Made by a program: the position numbers and the translations under genes. A stretch of 64,000 bases of DNA, from positions 1 to 64,000 of the forward strand of contig CALKQT010000071.1 of NCBI GenBank assembly GCA_937990735.1, in the 5' to 3' direction. The notes beneath the pieces were generated by a model that was given only the letters and a program-made list of their open reading frames with translations, did no database searches and was not told the origin of the DNA. The stretch is from an uncultured Campylobacter sp. (GTDB lineage: Bacteria; Campylobacterota; Campylobacteria; Campylobacterales; Campylobacteraceae). Below, piece by piece: positions 34,958-43,093 of this stretch. Position 1 is the first letter of the stretch. Every line of letters begins with the position of its first letter.

Positions 34958-35316
34958 CTTTTTGCCTCCATCAATTTCGGATTTTCATAGGCGTTACCGA
35001 TAACGCACCATTCGCCAAGCTCATTAAGCCCATAAATCCTAGTATCATTAATCGGCTCAACGATAAAGCAGCCCATTTCAAAAATAACGCTTCCTATAGT
35101 ATTTTCTAAAGGATACTTATTTTCGGACGGCGATATGGAGTTGAATTTGACGATGTCGCCTTCATAAATTTCGGCTCCGTTTTTATCCTTCATCCCGGTA
35201 TACTGCATAAAATCAAAATTTTTTGATTTTGTTAGTAACGGCTTATATTTGATATCTTCCCACTGAAGCATAGTTCGGAAACCCTTGCTCCAAGCTCTAA
35301 ATTTTATCTCTCTCAT
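34954..35316 (-). CDS. YopX-family phage protein
   Basis: The protein (120 residues) starts MREIKFRAWSKGFRTML and contains FMQYTGMKDKNGAEIYEGDIVKF at about 37-59, the diagnostic YopX motif, and ends with VIGNAYENPKLM, also typical. YopX proteins are common in phage early regions; their role is unknown. It overlaps the helicase gene and the 160-residue gene by 4 bases each. Confidence 0.9.
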   Translation of the reverse strand: MREIKFRAWSKGFRTMLQWEDIKYKPLLTKSKNFDFMQYTGMKDKNGAEIYEGDIVKFNSISPSENKYPLENTIGSVIFEMGCFIVEPINDTRIYGLNELGEWCVIGNAYENPKLMEAKR

Positions 35317-36719
35317 ATCGCCCTCCTTTCTACGGCTTTTATAAAATTCGGTATTTTCATCTCGATTTTTGGCTCATACTCCGTCTTATTGACGCTTACT
35401 TGCTCGATCTCTTTTTGTATCGCCTCTTTGGTCTTGTTGATCACGCCCTCAATCATTTTTAAAAACTCTGCTTCTTTGCGCCTGATATTTGCTATGACGT
35501 TTGCCTCCGCTTCGCTCGTGATGATATAGCAATTAACCTCACGTTTTTGCCCATATCGATACACGCGGCGCAAGCTTTGAAAAAAGCCCTCGAAGCTATC
35601 GCTTAGGCTGGCATATATCACGTTCGCGCAGTGTTTTTGCCAGTTCATACCAAAGCCTGCAATTTTTGGCTTTGTGATTAGGCATTTTATCCGCCCGTTT
35701 GCAAAACTCTGCATAACACGTGCTTTAAATTCATCGCTATCGCTCCCTTTGATCTCTATGCTTTGCTTTACAAGTTTTTTCAAAAGTGCACCTTCATCGT
35801 TTAGCTCACACCATATCAGAAAATTTTCATCAGATCCGTTACAAATTTCAGCCACCTTTTCGCACCTCTGTTTTAGGCTGTCTCTTTTGGCGGCGCGCCG
35901 CTCATTTAGCGTCTGTGCTGCAACAGCAAAAAGCGTATCGCTTGGCGTGCTTTCAACCTCGATATGCTCTAAATTTAGCTTTGGCAGTTTAAATTTCGCG
36001 TCCTCGTCCGCGCTGTATCCTAAATCGGACGGCTTGGTAAAAAACGCCGCCCACGTGGCTATAAATTCCCAAAACGGCTTAACCGCATGCCCTTTTAGTA
36101 TCCACTTTGATGTCTCGCCGCCATCATGCACAAAATACATCGAAAGCATCTCGGTTAGGCTCATTATGTTTAAAAATTCCGTGTGATTACCAAGCTCAGT
36201 ATAATCATTTGGCGATGGGGTCGCGGAGCAAGCGAGCTTATAAGGCGTGCTTTTAAAGCTTTCAATGATCATTTCGCGGCTTTTAGATGTGTAGCTTTTT
36301 ATGCGCGAGCTTTCGTCAAGCACCAAAGCTACAAACGCGCACGGGTCAAATTTATCAAGCTTTTCATAGTTTGTGATATTTAACCCGTTTATCACATCCG
36401 CACCGCTTTCGCAATATTTCACGTCATAGCCTAAAATTTCTTTGATCTCATTTACGCTTTGATGCGCCACGGCAAGCGGAGCAAGGATTAAAATCGGCTT
36501 TTGCTCTTTTAGCCAAATTTGATAAGCCCACTCGCCTTGCATCGCGGTTTTACCGCTACCCGTCATTGCAAAGATGGCAAAATGACCCTTTTTAAGGGCT
36601 AAATAAACTAAATCTTTTTGATATTCAAAGAGTGCAGGGTTTAGCTCACCCCTTGATATCTCTAAGCTTTTAAAATTTACCGATTTTCGCTTTGAAGCTA
36701 AAAAATTATCGTATGTCAT
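35313..36719 (-). CDS. SNF2-like superfamily 2 helicase
   Basis: The 468-residue protein has Walker A MTGSGKTAM near residue 50, the DESS box (VLDESSRIKS), a SAT-like motif III (ACSATPSP) and motif VI in RRVYRYGQKREVNCY, the RxxRxGQ pattern of SNF2-type ATPases. It lacks accessory DNA-binding domains. Phages carry such helicases for replication or remodelling. I start at the ATG at 36719, which has AAAGG seven bases upstream and begins just after the preceding stop; an earlier in-frame ATG at 36743 would overlap that gene. Confidence 0.88.
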   Translation of the reverse strand: MTYDNFLASKRKSVNFKSLEISRGELNPALFEYQKDLVYLALKKGHFAIFAMTGSGKTAMQGEWAYQIWLKEQKPILILAPLAVAHQSVNEIKEILGYDVKYCESGADVINGLNITNYEKLDKFDPCAFVALVLDESSRIKSYTSKSREMIIESFKSTPYKLACSATPSPNDYTELGNHTEFLNIMSLTEMLSMYFVHDGGETSKWILKGHAVKPFWEFIATWAAFFTKPSDLGYSADEDAKFKLPKLNLEHIEVESTPSDTLFAVAAQTLNERRAAKRDSLKQRCEKVAEICNGSDENFLIWCELNDEGALLKKLVKQSIEIKGSDSDEFKARVMQSFANGRIKCLITKPKIAGFGMNWQKHCANVIYASLSDSFEGFFQSLRRVYRYGQKREVNCYIITSEAEANVIANIRRKEAEFLKMIEGVINKTKEAIQKEIEQVSVNKTEYEPKIEMKIPNFIKAVERRAI

Positions 36720-36721
36720 TT

Positions 36722-37012
36722 TTATACCTTTGGCGTTATACAACTTTTAAAAAACTCGGGCATAGATCGAATTTCATTCGCTCCGTCTAATCTCTCGTCA
36801 AAACTACTTATTATCTCTTTGTGCTCATCCCAGGTTAGGCACGTCATTGCTTTTTGCATGGCTAAGGTGCGCGCATTTTGTAGCTTTGTCATTAAAATTT
36901 TCATATCACGATCTGCTTTAAAGAGCGCGATTCGAAGCAATTCATACTCCCTTATCTCTTTATTGCATATTTTTCGGACTTTTTTCATGTATCTATACTG
37001 AATCTCTTTCAT
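36722..37012 (-). CDS. Hypothetical phage protein
   Basis: This 96-residue basic, helical protein (IREYELLRIALFKADRDMKILMTKLQNARTLAMQKAM) has no recognised domain. It sits between the DNA methylase and helicase genes in the leftward early operon with 10- and 2-base gaps. Confidence 0.65.
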   Translation of the reverse strand: MKEIQYRYMKKVRKICNKEIREYELLRIALFKADRDMKILMTKLQNARTLAMQKAMTCLTWDEHKEIISSFDERLDGANEIRSMPEFFKSCITPKV

Positions 37013-37022
37013 CGTTTACCTT

Positions 37023-37958
37023 TTAAAATAGGGTTTTTTGTGCGCGCTCTTTTAACGCTAGCTCGCAATTTTTCTTTGCGACCCTAAAATACGAGCTTTT
37101 TAGCTCGATACCGATGCCCTTGCGCCCCATCTTCACGGCTTGATATACTTCGCTGCCTATACCAAGAAATGGCGTGAAGACGACGTCGCCCGGGTTGCTC
37201 CACATCTGGATACCTCGCTCGATCACGTCAAGCTGCAACGGACAGATATGCTTTTCATCGTCATCGTCGCGGCTACCTTTTAGGGATAATGTATTGCTGG
37301 GATTTATATCCATCCATACGGGGCTAGCGTATCTTTGCCACACCTCGATACTGCCGCGATTTAGATTGCCTTTGCTTTCGTCAAATTTAGCCGTTACCCT
37401 GCTACCATCGCCACAGTAATAAGTAAATGCTCCGCTGATCGGCTCGGCGTTTTCTCCGCGCTTTCTCATCGTGACAAGATAGTCCGGGATGCCTTGACGG
37501 CTCATTGCGCTATCTTTGATGACTTGTTTATGGAGTAGTCCGAGCGCCTTTGTGCGCTGCTGCGCGATGACGGGATCTTTCCAGATGCAAACCTCACTAT
37601 GAAAGATAAAGCCGATCTCTTCAAAAAGCCTTATAAGCTCGCCCCTAAAATCCCTAATGCCGATAAATCCGTCTCTGGCTTTAGAAGTTGGTAAATTTAT
37701 GCAGTGAAAACTCATCAAACGCCCGGGTTTTAGCACCCTATGAAGCTCGCGAGCGAGGAATTTAAAATGCTGCATAAATTCGCCCTTGTCGCTATTGCCC
37801 ATATCGCGATCGGAATTCGAGTAAGTATAAAGGCTATCAAATGGCGGGCTATATATGATATAACCTACGCTTTCGTCGTCAAATGCCTTTATTACTTCAC
37901 AGCTATCGCCGTTATATATGGCGTATTCGTCGGTTAGCGCTTGATCTATCACGTTCAT
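37023..37958 (-). CDS. DNA methyltransferase (beta class, SPPF motif)
   Basis: The enzyme (311 residues) has catalytic motif IV YSPPFDSLY at about 36-44 before the SAM-binding motif (GDVVFTPFLGIGSE near 270), the permuted beta-class order. SPP(Y/F) is typical of N4-cytosine enzymes, though phage members with adenine specificity exist. No restriction gene is next to it, so it probably protects the phage genome or acts in regulation. The overlap of 4 bases with the 124-residue gene upstream places it in the early operon. Confidence 0.88.
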   Translation of the reverse strand: MNVIDQALTDEYAIYNGDSCEVIKAFDDESVGYIIYSPPFDSLYTYSNSDRDMGNSDKGEFMQHFKFLARELHRVLKPGRLMSFHCINLPTSKARDGFIGIRDFRGELIRLFEEIGFIFHSEVCIWKDPVIAQQRTKALGLLHKQVIKDSAMSRQGIPDYLVTMRKRGENAEPISGAFTYYCGDGSRVTAKFDESKGNLNRGSIEVWQRYASPVWMDINPSNTLSLKGSRDDDDEKHICPLQLDVIERGIQMWSNPGDVVFTPFLGIGSEVYQAVKMGRKGIGIELKSSYFRVAKKNCELALKERAQKTLF

Positions 37959-38329
37959 TTCTCACCCTTTTTTGATTCTTGTTTAAAAACCTCTTGGATT
38001 TTATGGCTTTGAAAAACTATCTCTTTCCCACTTTTTAACGAATATACAAACTCATCAATCATCCCCTCGCTAGCCGTTACAAAGCTCACGTCCGGGACAA
38101 AAAACAGATCGCATTTATCGATCTCTTCGAAACAACGCTGCATTATCTCGTCGCGACTTTTATCCGCCAAGCTATTCATAAAAGCTAGCACAGGGCTAAA
38201 AAGCTCGTTTTGGCTGTCAAATCTTTTATTTGCCTGTGATAGCGACTTAAGCGCGAGCTCGCGAACGAAACGCCTATCGTTATAATATTTTAAAGCTCCG
38301 TCATACGGACTGGCTACGTAAATTTTCAT
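37955..38329 (-). CDS. DUF1937/nucleoside deoxyribosyltransferase-like protein
   Basis: The 124-residue protein begins KIYVASPYDG, then CFEEIDKCDLFFVPDVSFVTASEGMIDEFVYSLKSGKEIVF. This matches the small Rossmann-like fold shared by DUF1937 and nucleoside 2-deoxyribosyltransferase families (Y-x-ASPY start, then D-x-x-E near the middle). It might act on phage nucleotides; activity is not shown. Its start overlaps a 57-residue gene by 29 bases. Confidence 0.65.
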   Translation of the reverse strand: MKIYVASPYDGALKYYNDRRFVRELALKSLSQANKRFDSQNELFSPVLAFMNSLADKSRDEIMQRCFEEIDKCDLFFVPDVSFVTASEGMIDEFVYSLKSGKEIVFQSHKIQEVFKQESKKGEK

Positions 38330-38474
38330 CTTTTAACCTCTCTTGTTTTTCAAGCTTCATTTTCAAAGCTACTTTTAAATGCTCGATATCCGGATATCTT
38401 TCGCAGAGACTTTTTACACCCTCTAGCGTAAAATATCTACAAACCTTAAGCGCCTTGATATACTCGTCATTCAT
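38301..38474 (-). CDS. Small hypothetical phage protein (57 aa)
   Basis: ATG preceded by AGGAG at good spacing; the product MNDEYIKALKVCRYFTLEG continues as a lysine/glutamate-rich helix (HLKVALKMKLEKQERLK). It fills an otherwise empty gap in the early operon and runs 29 bases into the next gene. No family recognised. Confidence 0.6.
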   Translation of the reverse strand: MNDEYIKALKVCRYFTLEGVKSLCERYPDIEHLKVALKMKLEKQERLKDENLRSQSV

Positions 38475-38483
38475 TTTTTACTC

Positions 38484-39365
38484 CTAAAATATAGTTCTTT
38501 TTAAATTTATCCGTCGCCGCATATCTTTAAAAAATGTGATCTGCTCGCGAAACGTATCAATATTTACACCGAAAGGATAATCGCCCGTCAATTTATTGAC
38601 GATTTCGTCGAGCACCTCAACGCACTCCATATAATTTTCATTTTTGATGAAACTCAAAAACTTGCTTTTGAGTTTGAAAGTAAGTTCCAGTCGCCTCCAA
38701 TCTTTAAATTTATCATCTATCTTTTGCTTATGATAGAGGGTTTGTTTGCTAAATTTATCGTAAAGCAAAATTTTATTTAGCCCGTAATATTTATCACCCT
38801 TACATGCGTTAGCGTAAATCGAGCTTTTATAAGCTATTATCCCGCCGTCTGCCTGCTCTGTTACGGCGTCTTTAAACTGGTTTTTAAAAGCATAGCTTAC
38901 CTTTTCGCCCTTTTCGAAATCAGCGGCCAGATCAAAACTGAAAGGTTTAAAACGCCTTAAAAACTTACCTAAAATTCGGTAAGTCTCTTTATATAGTTCG
39001 CGGCTTGGCTGAAAAAGCCCGGCAAAAACTATCATCACGTAATACCCGAGCGCCTTTTTGCGCTTTTTGCAAAGATCGTTTAATTCACTTGAGTTTTCGA
39101 TCACGATCATGGCGTTACTAAGGCTTTTAACGCCTCTTTTAAAAGAGATATAGCGCACCTTATAAGGATGGCGCTTATCGGCATTTAAAAGGGGCTTATT
39201 GACACCTTTGAATTTATATCTTACGTATTCTTTTAAGGTTTTGTTGCGGTTTATCAGCCTTAACTTTTTCTGCAGCTCTAGCTTTTTTAAAAATGCAAGC
39301 AAAGTAGTTTTAGGCAAAATAAACCTGACGCTGTCGATCCCGCTGCTGTATTCGTAATCGCTCAT
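38484..39365 (-). CDS. Hypothetical phage protein, possible replication initiator
   Basis: The protein (293 residues) is strongly basic (pI clearly high) and contains FKPFSFDLAADFEKGE near 145 and WRRLELTFKLKSKFL near 233. A D-x-x-x-D strand followed later by an R-x-E-L/F-T-F strand is seen in replication initiation proteins of the Rep_trans type, but I cannot identify the full set of active-site residues. Its place as the largest early gene near the operator fits a replication role. Treat the function as a guess. Confidence 0.6.
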   Translation of the reverse strand: MSDYEYSSGIDSVRFILPKTTLLAFLKKLELQKKLRLINRNKTLKEYVRYKFKGVNKPLLNADKRHPYKVRYISFKRGVKSLSNAMIVIENSSELNDLCKKRKKALGYYVMIVFAGLFQPSRELYKETYRILGKFLRRFKPFSFDLAADFEKGEKVSYAFKNQFKDAVTEQADGGIIAYKSSIYANACKGDKYYGLNKILLYDKFSKQTLYHKQKIDDKFKDWRRLELTFKLKSKFLSFIKNENYMECVEVLDEIVNKLTGDYPFGVNIDTFREQITFFKDMRRRINLKRTIF

Positions 39366-39393
39366 GTTTTTAAAGGTCTCCGAATAAAAGCGC

Positions 39394-39642
39394 TTATTGC
39401 TGGACGATCATTTTATTGGGCATTATTCGCGCTCCGCAACTGCCGCCTGCTATAGTTAGATTAGACGCGCTTCGCCACTCTATGCCGTCGGCATCGAGAA
39501 TTTTAGCGTTGGCGCGGCTTACATAACCGCTTCGCAGTCCACCTAAGCTACCAGCGATACCGCGTAGCTCGCAATAATCCTTAAGCATATATCTTGTTTT
39601 CTTGTAAATTAGCCCCGCTAAGGTTTTGTCTGCTATATTCAA
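39394..39642 (-). CDS. Small hypothetical phage protein, possible DNA-binding
   Basis: This 82-residue protein starts at TTG with AGGAGGTGGG upstream, a very strong binding site. The middle (YMLKDYCELRGIAGSLGGLRSGYVSRANAKILDADGIEW) could form a helix-turn-helix like small Mu-type phage regulators, but the resemblance is weak. It lies early in the leftward operon. Confidence 0.6.
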   Translation of the reverse strand: MNIADKTLAGLIYKKTRYMLKDYCELRGIAGSLGGLRSGYVSRANAKILDADGIEWRSASNLTIAGGSCGARIMPNKMIVQQ

Positions 39643-39694
39643 AACCCACCTCCTATGTTTAAATTGAGTTTTTTCATCTTTATCTCCTTTTTTC

Positions 39695-39709
39695 GGGGGG
39701 AGGGGGGGG
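39695..39709. repeat. Interrupted poly-G tract (G6-A-G8)
   Basis: Fifteen bases of G broken by one A, just downstream of the stop of the first leftward gene and 53 bases before the next start. It lies outside coding sequence; tract length could affect the leader of the 82-residue gene. Confidence 0.85.
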
Positions 39710-39711
39710 CT

Positions 39712-39990
39712 TTACGCCACCCTTTCGTTAAATTTTGTGATATCTCTTTCGATTCTATCTCTCATGTCTTTTATCGTGTGGTAAAAGGTGGTTGTGAAAT
39801 AATCGCTCAAACTATCGCTTCCGCCCGGGTCTGCGACTAGGGCATAAGCTTCGTCATTACCATAATGGCTACTTAGCGTGCGATACTCTATGCCATTTAA
39901 AATGATGTAAATTTCATCTTTTGGGTCATTGTTTCTAAAATTAACCTCGCCGTATTTGCTTAGCATCTTTGCAACGTTTGTCTTTTTCAT
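39712..39990 (-). CDS. Hypothetical first gene of the leftward early operon
   Basis: The 92-residue protein (MKKTNVAKMLSKYGEVNF, then DEIYIILNGIEYRTLSSHYG, then an acidic/basic helix RDRIERDITKFNERV) has AAAGGAG before the ATG. It occupies the cro position opposite the repressor, but I see no helix-turn-helix in it. Function unknown. Confidence 0.7.
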   Translation of the reverse strand: MKKTNVAKMLSKYGEVNFRNNDPKDEIYIILNGIEYRTLSSHYGNDEAYALVADPGGSDSLSDYFTTTFYHTIKDMRDRIERDITKFNERVA

Positions 39991-40004
39991 TTCTTATCTC
40001 CTTT

Positions 40005-40065
40005 TATGGTATAATTAATTACTGATGAAAGAATTATACGACATTTTTTGACGTATGTCAATTAA
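40005..40065. promoter_or_regulatory. Early operator region of the prophage
   Basis: Between the divergent early gene and the repressor lie GACAT-N10-ATGTC (40040-40059) and an overlapping TGAC-N4-GTCA (40049-40060), plus TTATAC/TATAAT-like -10 boxes on both strands. These are the natural binding sites for the XRE repressor. Confidence 0.6.
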
Positions 40066-40099
40066 AATTAGCTTAAATATGACAATAAAAGGCGTAGAA

Positions 40100-40489
40100 A
40101 TGAAAGAAAATGTCATAAATTTAAAGGATATCCGCTTAAAAAGTGGATTAACGCAAGATGAAGTTGCCAAAAAATTAGGTGTATCGTTGAGAACATATCA
40201 AAGATATGAAAACGACAGCAATAATCTAGGGTTAAATAAAATTTTAGAAATATCAAAACAATTAGGAGTGAGTATGGACATACTTATGGGCAATGGGGTT
40301 AAAGTAGTCGGTGATGGAAACATCGCCTTTAGCGGGGATGGCAATTTTGTAAGCGAGCCAAAGAATTCAAAGCTTCAAAGCAAAATTTTCAAAGAGTTCA
40401 TGGAGCTTTATACAGAATACGGCAACGATAAGATTTTAATGCCGGCCATCGAAAAGCTAAAAGAAATAAAACAAATTTCAGAAAAATAG
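40100..40489 (+). CDS. XRE-family phage repressor
   Basis: This 129-residue protein has an N-terminal helix-turn-helix (LKDIRLKSGLTQDEVAKKLGVSLRTYQRYE, residues 8-37) and a C-terminal helical part probably used for dimerisation. A glycine/asparagine-rich segment (GNGVKVVGDGNIAFSGDGNFV) lies between. It lacks a LexA-like peptidase domain, so induction would not be by self-cleavage. The ATG at 40100 has AAAAGG at proper spacing; earlier in-frame ATGs exist at 40055 and 40079 without such support. It is divergent from the early operon. Confidence 0.85.
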   Translation: MKENVINLKDIRLKSGLTQDEVAKKLGVSLRTYQRYENDSNNLGLNKILEISKQLGVSMDILMGNGVKVVGDGNIAFSGDGNFVSEPKNSKLQSKIFKEFMELYTEYGNDKILMPAIEKLKEIKQISEK

Positions 40490-40497
40490 GGGGGATA

Positions 40498-40851
40498 ATG
40501 AAAAAAGTAGTTTTTTTATTGGCTTGCATAAGTGCCGTATTTGCTTTTTTTGATCCAGACTATGTATCAAAAGCAGAGAATGAATTAACACTTCACTATA
40601 TAGACAATAAAATTTATTATCCAGTTCATTGTAGAAGTGAAAAAGTTGACGGGGAATACTACATATTGTGTAGTTCAGGATCCGCTGGGGCTGATAGAAA
40701 ACAGGGCGGACTTTTTAAGGTTGTTAAAGGTAATGGCGATACCTACTCTATATTTGCTATAAATGGCAAAGGCATGCAGCACTCAAAAGGCAAATATGAA
40801 GAGTATAGAGGCGCAAGCTTGGATATATCAAAAATAATTGATGAGTTTTAA
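40498..40851 (+). CDS. Small exported protein, candidate lysogenic conversion factor
   Basis: The protein (117 residues) has a signal peptide (MKKVVFLLACISAVFA) and a mature part with two cysteines, many Tyr and Gly and DRKQGGLFKVVKGNGDTYS. No lipobox and no known domain. It follows the repressor on the same strand by 8 bases, so it is likely expressed in the lysogen. Role unknown. Confidence 0.7.
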   Translation: MKKVVFLLACISAVFAFFDPDYVSKAENELTLHYIDNKIYYPVHCRSEKVDGEYYILCSSGSAGADRKQGGLFKVVKGNGDTYSIFAINGKGMQHSKGKYEEYRGASLDISKIIDEF

Positions 40852-41046
40852 ATGAAAACTATATTTTTGCTTTTAGCGTCGTTAGTGGTATTGGGGGCAG
40901 CCGACAAATTTGACTGCTCGAAAAAGTATTGCAAGCAGATGAGTAGCTGCGAAGAAGCTTATCATTATCTAAAAAAGTGCGGACGCAGTAACTTTGACAA
41001 AGACAAAGACGGCGTGCCGTGCGAAAACGTGTGTAAGAAAAAATGA
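40852..41046 (+). CDS. Excalibur-domain small exported protein
   Basis: The 64-residue protein has a signal peptide (KTIFLLLASLVVLGAA) followed by a cysteine-rich Excalibur calcium-binding domain: C-x-x-K-x-x-C...SCEEAYHYLKKCG, then D-x-D-x-D-G-V-P-C-E-x-x-C (FDKDKDGVPCENVC). Such domains occur beside extracellular nucleases; here it stands alone. It abuts the gene before (no gap) and overlaps the next by 4 bases, so the three small genes form one unit. Confidence 0.85.
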   Translation: MKTIFLLLASLVVLGAADKFDCSKKYCKQMSSCEEAYHYLKKCGRSNFDKDKDGVPCENVCKKK

Positions 41047-41348
41047 TGAACTTTATCAATTCTTTTTTACCCTATTGGAAAGTAATCGGAGCTTTGATTT
41101 TTGTCGTCGTCCTTTGGATAATTAGCCTGAAAATGCAACGCGAAGAAAATAAAAGATTGTATCTGGCTGCAAGAAACGAGGAAATAAGCAGGATAAGCGA
41201 GGGCGTAGCCGGAGGAATCATAGCGGTCTTTGAAAATCAAAATTTTATCCAAGCGTTGAATAACGGCGTAGTCATAAAAATAGATATAAATGTAGATGGT
41301 AGCCAAAATATAGTCATAGCCGGCAAAAACAATCAGGTGAGCCGTTAG
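41043..41348 (+). CDS. Small membrane-anchored protein
   Basis: This 101-residue protein has one membrane helix (about 11-28, VIGALIFVVVLWIISL), a charged helix with EENKRLYLAARNEE and a C-terminal strand-like tail (IKIDINVDGSQNIVIAGKNNQV). The tail resembles the NG-rich segment in the repressor. Function unknown; a role in superinfection exclusion is possible from its position only. Confidence 0.65.
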   Translation: MMNFINSFLPYWKVIGALIFVVVLWIISLKMQREENKRLYLAARNEEISRISEGVAGGIIAVFENQNFIQALNNGVVIKIDINVDGSQNIVIAGKNNQVSR

Positions 41349-41357
41349 TTGAGAGCC

Positions 41358-41388
41358 GGGCTGTGGCGAGATTAAGGGCCGATAGCCC
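41358..41388 (+). ncRNA. GC-rich hairpin leader before the ATPase/Dam pair
   Basis: GGGCT (41358-41362) pairs with AGCCC (41384-41388), and GGC (41365-41367) with GCC (41378-41380) inside it. The element lies in AT-rich DNA, 9 bases after the small membrane gene and 41 before the ATPase start. It may be a terminator without T run, an mRNA leader or a small RNA; I cannot tell which. Confidence 0.35.
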
Positions 41389-41429
41389 CGTGGGAGTTTA
41401 GGAAAAATAAATTTTAAAAGGGAATAAAA

Positions 41430-43082
41430 GTGGATAATTACATTTTTATAAAAAAGATAGAGATAAAAAATTTTAGAGCTTTTTCAGAGCAGGGTAAAGT
41501 TTATAAAATAGAACTAGGCAGACATATTACTTGCATATCAGGACACAATGGAATTGGAAAATCTACGATACTAGCAATGTTAAGTAATTGTGGCGAGATT
41601 AAAAAACAAGACGGGGTATTGCTTAATGGTGATAAATTTGCAGGTGAGTATAGTTCAATCATAAAATTTGATAAAGAGAACGATAGCTCAGGTGAGAAAT
41701 GTAGCATATATTTCCACGTTCCCGACGATGTGAAAGATTCATCGGGCTTTAAATATCCAAAAGTTATTGATTTTAGGGCAGCTATCCAAAGCGGGGAAAG
41801 ATATAGATTATTGCCGAAAAAAACGCACGAGCGCCCAACTGAAAGCAAGATAGAGTGGCCGACGTATTATTTAGGGCTTTCTAGGCTATATCCGATCGGT
41901 GAATCCGAAAACATAGATGTAGTAGGGCTAAAAGCAGATGATGAAATAAAGAATGAAATGTTTGAAGCATATTCTAATATTTTAAATACAAATATCAATA
42001 GCATGGATTCGAGCTTTGTAAGTCCAACCGATGCCAAAAAGAAAAAAGGGGTTGGAATAAAAACGGATAAATACGGAATATTGTCTAACTCGTCAGGACA
42101 AGATAACCTAGGACAAATTTTGATGGCGGTATTTTCTTTTCAAAATCTAAAAAATACCTTAGAAAAAAAAGAAAATTACTGGTATGACGGCGGTATCTTA
42201 CTCATAGACGAGATAGACGCAACGCTACACCCAGCAGCACAAAATAAACTTTTCAAATTTCTTTATCAAAAGTCACAAGACCTAAATTTACAGATAGTTT
42301 TTACAACTCATAGTTTAAGTCTTTTAGAGTATATAATAAAGACTCACAATCTAAATACACACAATCAATCTCTTATTATCCAGTATCTTACAAACGGAAG
42401 GGGCGATGTTGAAATTTTAAAAAACCCAACGATAGAAAGAATTCGTCGCGATTTGCTAATGTTAACCGGCGAAGCAAAAGAGAACCCAAAAATAGATATA
42501 CTTACGGAAGATGATGTCGGAAGATGGTTTTTAGAAAAGATTATCGATCAGTCTATCCCGGGCATAAAGCTAAATTTTATAGACTGCGCCTTTGGTTGCG
42601 GAGAGATAGCAAAGCTAGTTAGCGGTAGTAAAATTTTTAATAATATTATCGTGGTTTTAGACCCTGATATTTCAAGCCAACAAAGCAGGCAAGACGTAGA
42701 AAATAACTTAAAAAAAGGTAATGGTTATTGGGCATTGAAAAACCCGGTAGAGCGCGACGGTAGATGTATTTTTGCTCTACCCGGCGATAAACCTATTGAA
42801 ACTATGCTATGGGAATACGTCAACGCTTCGCCAGAAAATCATAAAATGTATTTTGATCAAGCATTAGAAGAAGAAGGAATTTATAAAAGAAATTTAATTG
42901 GTGAACAAATAAACGAGTTAACAAAACAAAAAGAATGGTTTTATAAGAATAAATATATAATTGATACCGTGCTTTGTTATTGGATTGACGATAATAAAGA
43001 TATTATTAATGACTTTATTAAGAATTTTAAGTGCGAATATAATAAAATAGCCAGAAAAATAGGTATAGATAAAATACAATAA
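41430..43082 (+). CDS. OLD-like AAA ATPase with TOPRIM nuclease domain, candidate defence protein
   Basis: The protein (550 residues) has an ABC-type ATPase: Walker A GHNGIGKST at 38-46, a signature-like SSGQDNLGQ at 221-229, Walker B ILLIDEIDATLHP at 256-268 and H-loop TTHS at 292-295. The C-terminal part fits a TOPRIM nuclease: ILTEDDVGRWFLEKI with E360, and IIVVLDPDIS with D411 and D413. This is the OLD family layout; OLD is the prophage-encoded exclusion nuclease of P2 and its relatives include GajA of Gabija. It is AT-rich compared with the tail genes and lies 11 bases before a Dam-type methylase, so the two are probably one unit. Confidence 0.85.
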   Translation: MDNYIFIKKIEIKNFRAFSEQGKVYKIELGRHITCISGHNGIGKSTILAMLSNCGEIKKQDGVLLNGDKFAGEYSSIIKFDKENDSSGEKCSIYFHVPDDVKDSSGFKYPKVIDFRAAIQSGERYRLLPKKTHERPTESKIEWPTYYLGLSRLYPIGESENIDVVGLKADDEIKNEMFEAYSNILNTNINSMDSSFVSPTDAKKKKGVGIKTDKYGILSNSSGQDNLGQILMAVFSFQNLKNTLEKKENYWYDGGILLIDEIDATLHPAAQNKLFKFLYQKSQDLNLQIVFTTHSLSLLEYIIKTHNLNTHNQSLIIQYLTNGRGDVEILKNPTIERIRRDLLMLTGEAKENPKIDILTEDDVGRWFLEKIIDQSIPGIKLNFIDCAFGCGEIAKLVSGSKIFNNIIVVLDPDISSQQSRQDVENNLKKGNGYWALKNPVERDGRCIFALPGDKPIETMLWEYVNASPENHKMYFDQALEEEGIYKRNLIGEQINELTKQKEWFYKNKYIIDTVLCYWIDDNKDIINDFIKNFKCEYNKIARKIGIDKIQ

Positions 43083-43093
43083 CCGAGGTAAAA

